Below, in pieces: positions 20,725-24,993 of a stretch of DNA of 24,993 nucleotides. Made by a program: the position numbers and the translations under genes. The notes under the pieces are model-generated. The model made no database searches. It was not told where the DNA came from and saw only the letters and a program-made list of their open reading frames with translations. The stretch comes from Oehlia diaphana (taxonomy: Eukaryota; Glomeromycota; Glomeromycetes; Glomerales; Glomeraceae). The stretch covers positions 42,248-67,240 of the forward strand of contig QZLH01000697.1 in NCBI GenBank assembly GCA_003833135.1, given 5' to 3'. The stretch's first letter is position 1. Each line of letters opens with the position of its first letter.

Positions 20725-21236
20725 GTATCCAGACTTTTCGCCGAAGCCATTTCGCCAAAAGGATAATTCATTGAAGGGATATTCGCCGAAAGGACATTTC
20801 GCCGAAGCCATTTTACCAAATGGACATCTTGCCGAATGGATATTTTACCGAATGAACATTTCGCGTTATTTTATTGTTTTTATGCTACATAGTACATAAA
20901 GAAATCTTTCTAGAAAGATTTTTAAATTAGATGAATTTATCCCGTTCTTTATAAATACATTAATCTTTTTTTACTTACTTTTTCGTGAATGATTTCAGAA
21001 TTATAAAGTTATTTATTTATTGCTTGGCAATTTTTTGGCAATTAATATCAGTTATTGAATGTTAAAGTGATAATATCCTGGAAAAAAAAGATCTCTAAAA
21101 AATAATTTGTTTTTTCATTTTCATTGCATGATGAATATTTTTCATAAAATGTTAATCGCTACCATTTCGGCGAAATCGGCGAAATGACTTCAGTGAAATG
21201 GGGTTTCGGTGAAATGGATTTCGGCGAGATGTATCG
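20725..21236. mobile_element. Fold-back element FB2 with 15-bp iterated arms
   Basis: The left arm (about 20732-20862) holds about eight units like CATTTCGCCGAAGCC, GACATCTTGCCGAATGG and ATATTTTACCGAATG. The right arm (about 21165-21235) holds the inverse units, ending GATTTCGGCGAGATGTATCG. Centre and arms match FB1. Because both stand in the same place relative to the gene copies that follow (A and B), they were probably duplicated together with the genes. The open frame through the left arm (20702-20899) is only a translation of the array. Confidence 0.75.
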
Positions 21237-21559
21237 TAACAAATAAAAATAAAATAGAGTTTTATTATTTTTTTTGATTTTCTTTTTTTTCTGATTTATT
21301 TTTTTAATAGTTTCCTTCTAACTGCCGAAATTTCTAATGTCGGATATAACTTTTTTATCCGTGAGTTCAGCGACATTCTACTAATTTCGCGTTAAACAAA
21401 ATTATCATTTAATTAAAATCTCGTATTAAAATTTTAAAAATCTCGGACATATTGAATGTCATATGTCCTACTTTACGAAACTATGTTTGATTTCCTGTAG
21501 TTCTTACTGATAATGTATTTCTCTATGAAATAAAATAAATGAAAAGATTTATTGCAATA

Positions 21560-22054
21560 ATGAAAATTTTCATGATTTTTATTCTTTTTACCTTTCTTTT
21601 CGTTACTGCTTTTTCAAAAGAGAATTTACTAGCTAACCTGTCCAAGAGATTAATCCTAAACCTCTTAAAATAACAAAAGTTGGACAGAATAAATTGATTA
21701 AATTGATTGCAGAAGTTACATGGGATGGAACACTTGAAAATGATAATGATAATATTTATTCCCTATTTTTTTTAAAAAAAAATAAATAGTACCAGTCAGA
21801 ACCAAATTTAGATGTTTTTCTGATGCTGTGACTGTTAAACGTCCTAAGGTAAAATATTCGTCCTTTATAAACTTCAAAATAATCATAAGTTTATCTTATT
21901 AATAATATTTTTTTATAGAATGCTGTATTCGGTGAACGTGGGCCGTGGGGTCAAATTCGAAATAAAGGTTAACAAAAAGAATGTCAAAAGTGATGTCATT
22001 ATGGAGTTGTAGATGGTACCATTTTCAAGAAAAATAATTCGTTTTTGAACCTAA
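21560..22054 (+). pseudogene. Small secreted-protein family, copy B (multiply broken)
   Basis: A start at 21560 (or 21572) gives a good signal peptide, MKIFMIFILFTFLFVTAFS. The frame then ends after 37 codons, because an insertion of about 7 bases next to KENLLA shifts it. In the right frame follow PVQEINPKPLKITKVGQNKL and LIAEVTWDGTLENDN. The intron 1 donor has lost its GT (AT at 21749-21750) and the intron has shrunk to 41 bases. Exon 2 (21790-21848) reads VPVRTKFRCFSDAVTVKRPK and is flanked by normal splice sites. Exon 3 starts at 21919 with NAVFGERG but is derailed by a 7-base insertion. Its 5' leader is also shortened compared with A and C. The signal peptide is best preserved here. Confidence 0.62.
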
Positions 22055-22650
22055 CTCATTCTTTTGCCACTGGTTTCAATATTAAAATTATTATATCATC
22101 TATTTATTATTAATTGTTATCCAATATATTGAAGTGTATCAAACTTGCTATTTTTTGAGTTTTTGCAATTTTTTAGCTATAATTTACTACAATTTTGAAA
22201 ATATTTATTATCTAATTTTATTCAATTTTTCATAATTTTTATTTTTTATTGTAATATGTGGCGCAGCTGAATTCTGCGCATTGTTTAAAATAATGAAAAT
22301 TGTAATAAAAAGTTATAATAACAAGCCTTCTCTTAGGAATGTTTACATATTTAATAATTTAGACGAGATTTATTAATGAGATTGTACATGCCTTTATATT
22401 TGTGATATATGAATTAATTCTACTATCATATTTCAATTTTAGATGCCTCATAAAAATAAATCCCGCATATTCTGAACAATAATCTGTTATCAATCATTTT
22501 ACCCCGCATTGTATCAAGCTAAAATCTGAACTCCACAGTTCCACAGTTCAATTAGCATCGATAATTCCATAAAATTATTTTTACAAAAAGTTTGCGTGTA
22601 ATAAAAAATCGATCCATTCTATAAACAAGGAGTAATAATGAATTATTAAA
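22055..22650 (+). repeat. 3' flank of array unit B
   Basis: Homologous to the flank after copy C almost block for block, including TGAACAATAATCTGTTATCA, GCATTGTATCAAGCTAAAAT, CTCCACAGTTCCACAGTTCA, GCATCGATAATTCCATAAAA and ATAAACAAGGAGTAAT. B and C are therefore the youngest pair. There is no gene in it. Confidence 0.75.
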
Positions 22651-22893
22651 TATGGTAAGCAGTGTTGGAAATTCAGATTATTCTTATATGCGCGGAGCGC
22701 ACATTATTCATAAAAGTTTTGTGCGCAACCTATGAAGGCATATCAGATATGCGCTCTTATATATAAAATAAAATAATAGTATGAAATATCGCGCCTATCT
22801 ACATTTCATCACTGATAGTAAGATGCTTTATTATTAAAATCTAAATTTGTTCACTTACTCCTTAATTTTAATCAGCTTAAAATGAGAGATTAT
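22651..22893. other. Unique spacer with CpG-rich inverted words
   Basis: Sequence between unit B and fold-back element FB3 that is not shared with the other units. It has inverted words around ATATGCGCGGAGCGCAC and GTGCGCAACC (about 22689-22732), possibly another small element. No gene is seen. Confidence 0.35.
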
Positions 22894-23689
22894 CATTATA
22901 TAATCTAGTTACAGTACGATTTCCTGAATGCCTTTTCCTGAATATATCTTTTCCTGAAATTCATTTGCCTGAATGCCAAATTTCTGAACTGAACATTTTC
23001 CTGAAATATACAATTTCCCGAATCCTTATTTCCCCGATCCCATTTCCTGAAGTCTAATTTCCCGAATCCTAAATCCCAATATCCTGAATCCCAATATCCT
23101 GAATCCCAATATCCCGAATTCAAATATCCTTAATTCTAATATTTCGAATTCTAATATTCTGAATGGACATTTAATCATTTATCAAGTAAATATAATTAAT
23201 TTGCATTTAAGGAGAAAAGGATTTAGTACAGGTACAAATTACAAACAGATATTTCGACTGAATAATATAATATGCTCGCTTTTGCATTATTTATTTTAAA
23301 TATTTGTTTTAGTTTATTACATATTATATTTATATACATTATATATAATTTATTGATTAGTATACTAAATAAAATAAAGGTTGAGTTTATGAAATTAATA
23401 ATTCTAATTTATGATGTAAAATTTTACAAAATAATATTAAATTCAGTAAAATGTCTATTCAGAATATCAGGGTTCATGATATTGGAGTTTGGGATAAAAT
23501 AATTCAGGATAAAAGAATTCGGGAAATTGGATGGTTCATATAATTCCAGAAATTAATATTTGGGAAATTGGCATTCGGTAGGTCATGATCAATTTCTTGG
23601 AAATAGGCATTCAGAAAATTGGATTCGGGAAAAGGTATACTCAGGAACATGGTATTCAGAAAATGGTCCGACAAGACATTATATAATCT
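22894..23689. mobile_element. Fold-back element FB3, different 15-bp unit, with 13-bp flanking repeat
   Basis: The left arm (22907-23170) is an array of units like CATTTCCTGAATGCC and AATATCCTGAATCCC, exactly periodic at 15 bp around 23060-23115. The right arm (about 23455-23676) is the inverse array (AATTCGGGAAATTGG, ATTCAGGAAC and similar). The centre is about 280 bases, AT-rich and without a credible gene. The exact 13-bp word CATTATATAATCT flanks it (22894-22906 and 23677-23689). Its outer left end AGTTACAGTACGATTTCCTG resembles the reverse-complemented right ends of FB1 (GGTTACGGTGCATCTTGCCG) and FB2 (TGTTACGATACATCTCGCCG), so the three are probably related despite different unit sequences. 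Confidence 0.75.
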
Positions 23690-23768
23690 CAAGAGATTTA
23701 TTTCAATAATAAAACTTTCTTATAAAACCAAAAATAATTTTCATAAAATTCATAAAAATTAATACATA

Positions 23769-24283
23769 ATGAATCGTTTACATATCTTGATTTTTATTCT
23801 TTTTGCCTTACCGCTTTTTCAAAAGAGGATTTAATACCTGTCCAAGAGATTAATTCTAAACAAACCTCTTTATAATCAAAAAAGTTGGACACAATTAATT
23901 GATTGCAGAAGTTACATGGGATGGAACACTTGAAAGTGATAATGGCAACGTTTATTCCCTATTTTCATATTTTACATAAATAATTTATTTTCATGAATTT
24001 TTTTTTTAAAAACAATTAATAGTGCCGGTTAGAACCAAATTTAGATGTTTTTCTGATGCTGCGACTATTAAAGGTCCTAAAGTATATTATTCATCCTTTA
24101 TAAACTTCAATATAATCATAAGTTTTATCTTATTAATAATATTTTTTTTTATAGAATGCTGTATTCGGTGACCGTAAGGTCAATTTCGAAATAAATGTTC
24201 ACAAAAGGAATGTCACAGTGAAATGTCAATATGGGGTTATAGATGCTATCATTTTCATAAGAAGAATTCGTTTCCGAACCTAA
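23769..24283 (+). pseudogene. Small secreted-protein family, copy C (exon 1 broken, exons 2-3 intact)
   Basis: The start at 23769 reads MNRLHILIFILF, but a deletion of about 10 bases in the hydrophobic core shifts the frame to a stop after 21 codons. In the other frames are KEDLIPVQEINSKQTSL and LIAEVTWDGTLESDN, the latter preceded by an in-frame TAA. The intron 1 donor is GC instead of GT (23945-23946). Exon 2 (24023-24081) reads VPVRTKFRCFSDAATIKGPK. After a GT-AG intron (24082-24154), exon 3 (24155-24283) reads NAVFGDRKVNFEINVHKRNV, then TVKCQYGVIDAIIF, to a stop at the same place as in copy A. FB3 ends about 80-90 bases before the start codon, cutting off the upstream sequence shared by A and B. 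Confidence 0.62.
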
Positions 24284-24715
24284 CTCATTCTTTTGTCACT
24301 GGTTTAACAATATTAAAAATTATTATTTATTATTTAATGTAATATGCGGCGCAGCTTAATTCTACGGTTATAATAGTAAGCCTTCTCTTAGAAATGTTTA
24401 CATATTTAATAATTTTGACGAGATCTATTATTATTGAGATCATACATGGTGTCTTTTATATTTGTAATATATGAATAAATTCTACTAACACTATCATATT
24501 TCAGTATTAGATGCCTCATAAAAATAAAATCCCGCATATTATGAACAATAATCTGTTATCAATCATTTACTCCGCATTGTATCAAGCTAAAATCTGAACT
24601 CCACAGTTCCACAGTTCAATTAGCATCGATAATTCCATAAAATTATTTTACAAAAAGTTTGCGTGTAATATTACACTAAAAAATCGATAAACAAGGAGTA
24701 ATTATTGCCGTTTTC
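24284..24715 (+). repeat. 3' flank of array unit C
   Basis: Matches the flank of copy B in order and nearly in sequence, ending about ATAAACAAGGAGTAAT at 24687-24702. It has lost a piece of about 180 bases that B has (the TTGTTATCCAATATATTGAA region). Confidence 0.7.
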
Positions 24716-24993
24716 AAAATGGTTGAAATTCGATAATTTATATGAGGTGATGACAAAAACACAAAAAAAAAACACACAAAAAATTATATCAAAAAACACT
24801 CAAAAACACATGTAATGTGTGTCATGCAATACGAGATCACATAATCTTAAGTTTTTTATGCGTTAAAAGCCTTTAAAAGTATGGCGCGCCGACGTGGACA
24901 GATTGGTATTTTTTTAATACCAACTCCCGCTATTTAAATAATACCAGCTCATGTATTTTAATATTACTGCAAGTGGCAGATTTTTGCCTAAAA
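24716..24993. other. Right-edge spacer with a small hairpin
   Basis: Contains A/C-rich simple sequence (about 24755-24810) and a perfect 8-bp hairpin, TTGGTATT (24903-24910) with AATACCAA (24916-24923). No gene is seen; the sequence may belong to another element that continues beyond the window. Confidence 0.4.

Noticed and set aside
20702..20899. 65-codon plus-strand frame with a 5-residue periodicity
   Set aside because: It is a translation of the 15-bp unit array in the left arm of FB2.
17765..22917. Shared 13-bp word CTAGTTACAGTAC at the hAT element border and the FB3 left border
   Set aside because: In AT-rich DNA of this length some shared 13-mers are expected; at the hAT element it is explained by the 8-bp target duplication.
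22905..23123. Minus-strand frame with SGYWD repeats, at first sight a repeat protein
   Set aside because: The period equals the 15-bp unit of the FB3 left arm and the frame ends with the arm; the mirrored frame at 23504-23692 is the other arm.
22907..23170. CRISPR-like array
   Set aside because: The 15-bp units are contiguous, without spacers, and are mirrored in an inverted arm; the host is eukaryotic.
23272..23502. 76-codon plus-strand frame in the centre of FB3
   Set aside because: Hydrophobic, AT-driven composition; half of it is element centre and it runs into the right arm. No transposase motif.

Overview
The window is AT-rich eukaryotic DNA with long A/T runs, few intact genes, short GT-AG introns of about 70-95 bases and many decayed mobile elements. 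The spliced CCC1/VIT1-type transporter, the F-box/leucine-rich protein, and the relics of Uma2-domain, U-box and Tigger-type genes all suit the genome of an arbuscular mycorrhizal fungus such as Rhizophagus. That assignment is inference from gene content and composition; there is no rRNA or marker gene here to confirm it.

Left part (1-4,000): the only well-supported multi-exon host gene is a four-exon CCC1/VIT1-family vacuolar iron/manganese transporter homologue on the minus strand (2807-3872). Its first 15 codons and upstream DNA occur again, almost base for base, at the very left edge (1-120), so the window opens inside a second copy in the same orientation. Between them lie AT-rich spacer, a degenerate tandem repeat with a period of about 140 bases (2206-2650) and two perfect hairpins.

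Middle (4,000-14,200): 4.0-7.4 kb shows no gene. It is followed by a minus-strand graveyard: a frameshifted Uma2-domain gene (7384-8442), a frameshifted coiled-coil protein of unknown function (9212-9736), a U-box E3 ligase relic (10255-10640) with a possible small two-exon ORF upstream, a very AT-rich desert (11.1-12.6 kb), and a broken pogo/Tigger DDE transposase (12850-14130).

Right part (14,400-24,993): one intact F-box/LRR-like gene (14820-15908, minus) is followed by a non-LTR retrotransposon RNase H fragment, a small hAT-type non-autonomous element with TIRs and an 8-bp target duplication (17354-17767), and then the most interesting region. From 18.3 kb to 24.7 kb there are three tandem, same-strand, decayed copies of a small three-exon gene. 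The inferred ancestor had a signal peptide and a mature domain of roughly 95 residues with two conserved cysteines. Each copy is preceded by a fold-back element whose inverted arms are built from iterated units of about 15 bp. Copies A and B carry the same fold-back type; copy C has a differently sequenced but similarly built element inserted less than 100 bases upstream of its start codon and flanked by a 13-bp direct repeat. Exon 1 is broken differently in every copy, while exons 2 and 3 remain open in A and C. This looks like an expanded and decaying effector-like secreted-protein array shaped by fold-back transposons. I do not recognise the protein family.
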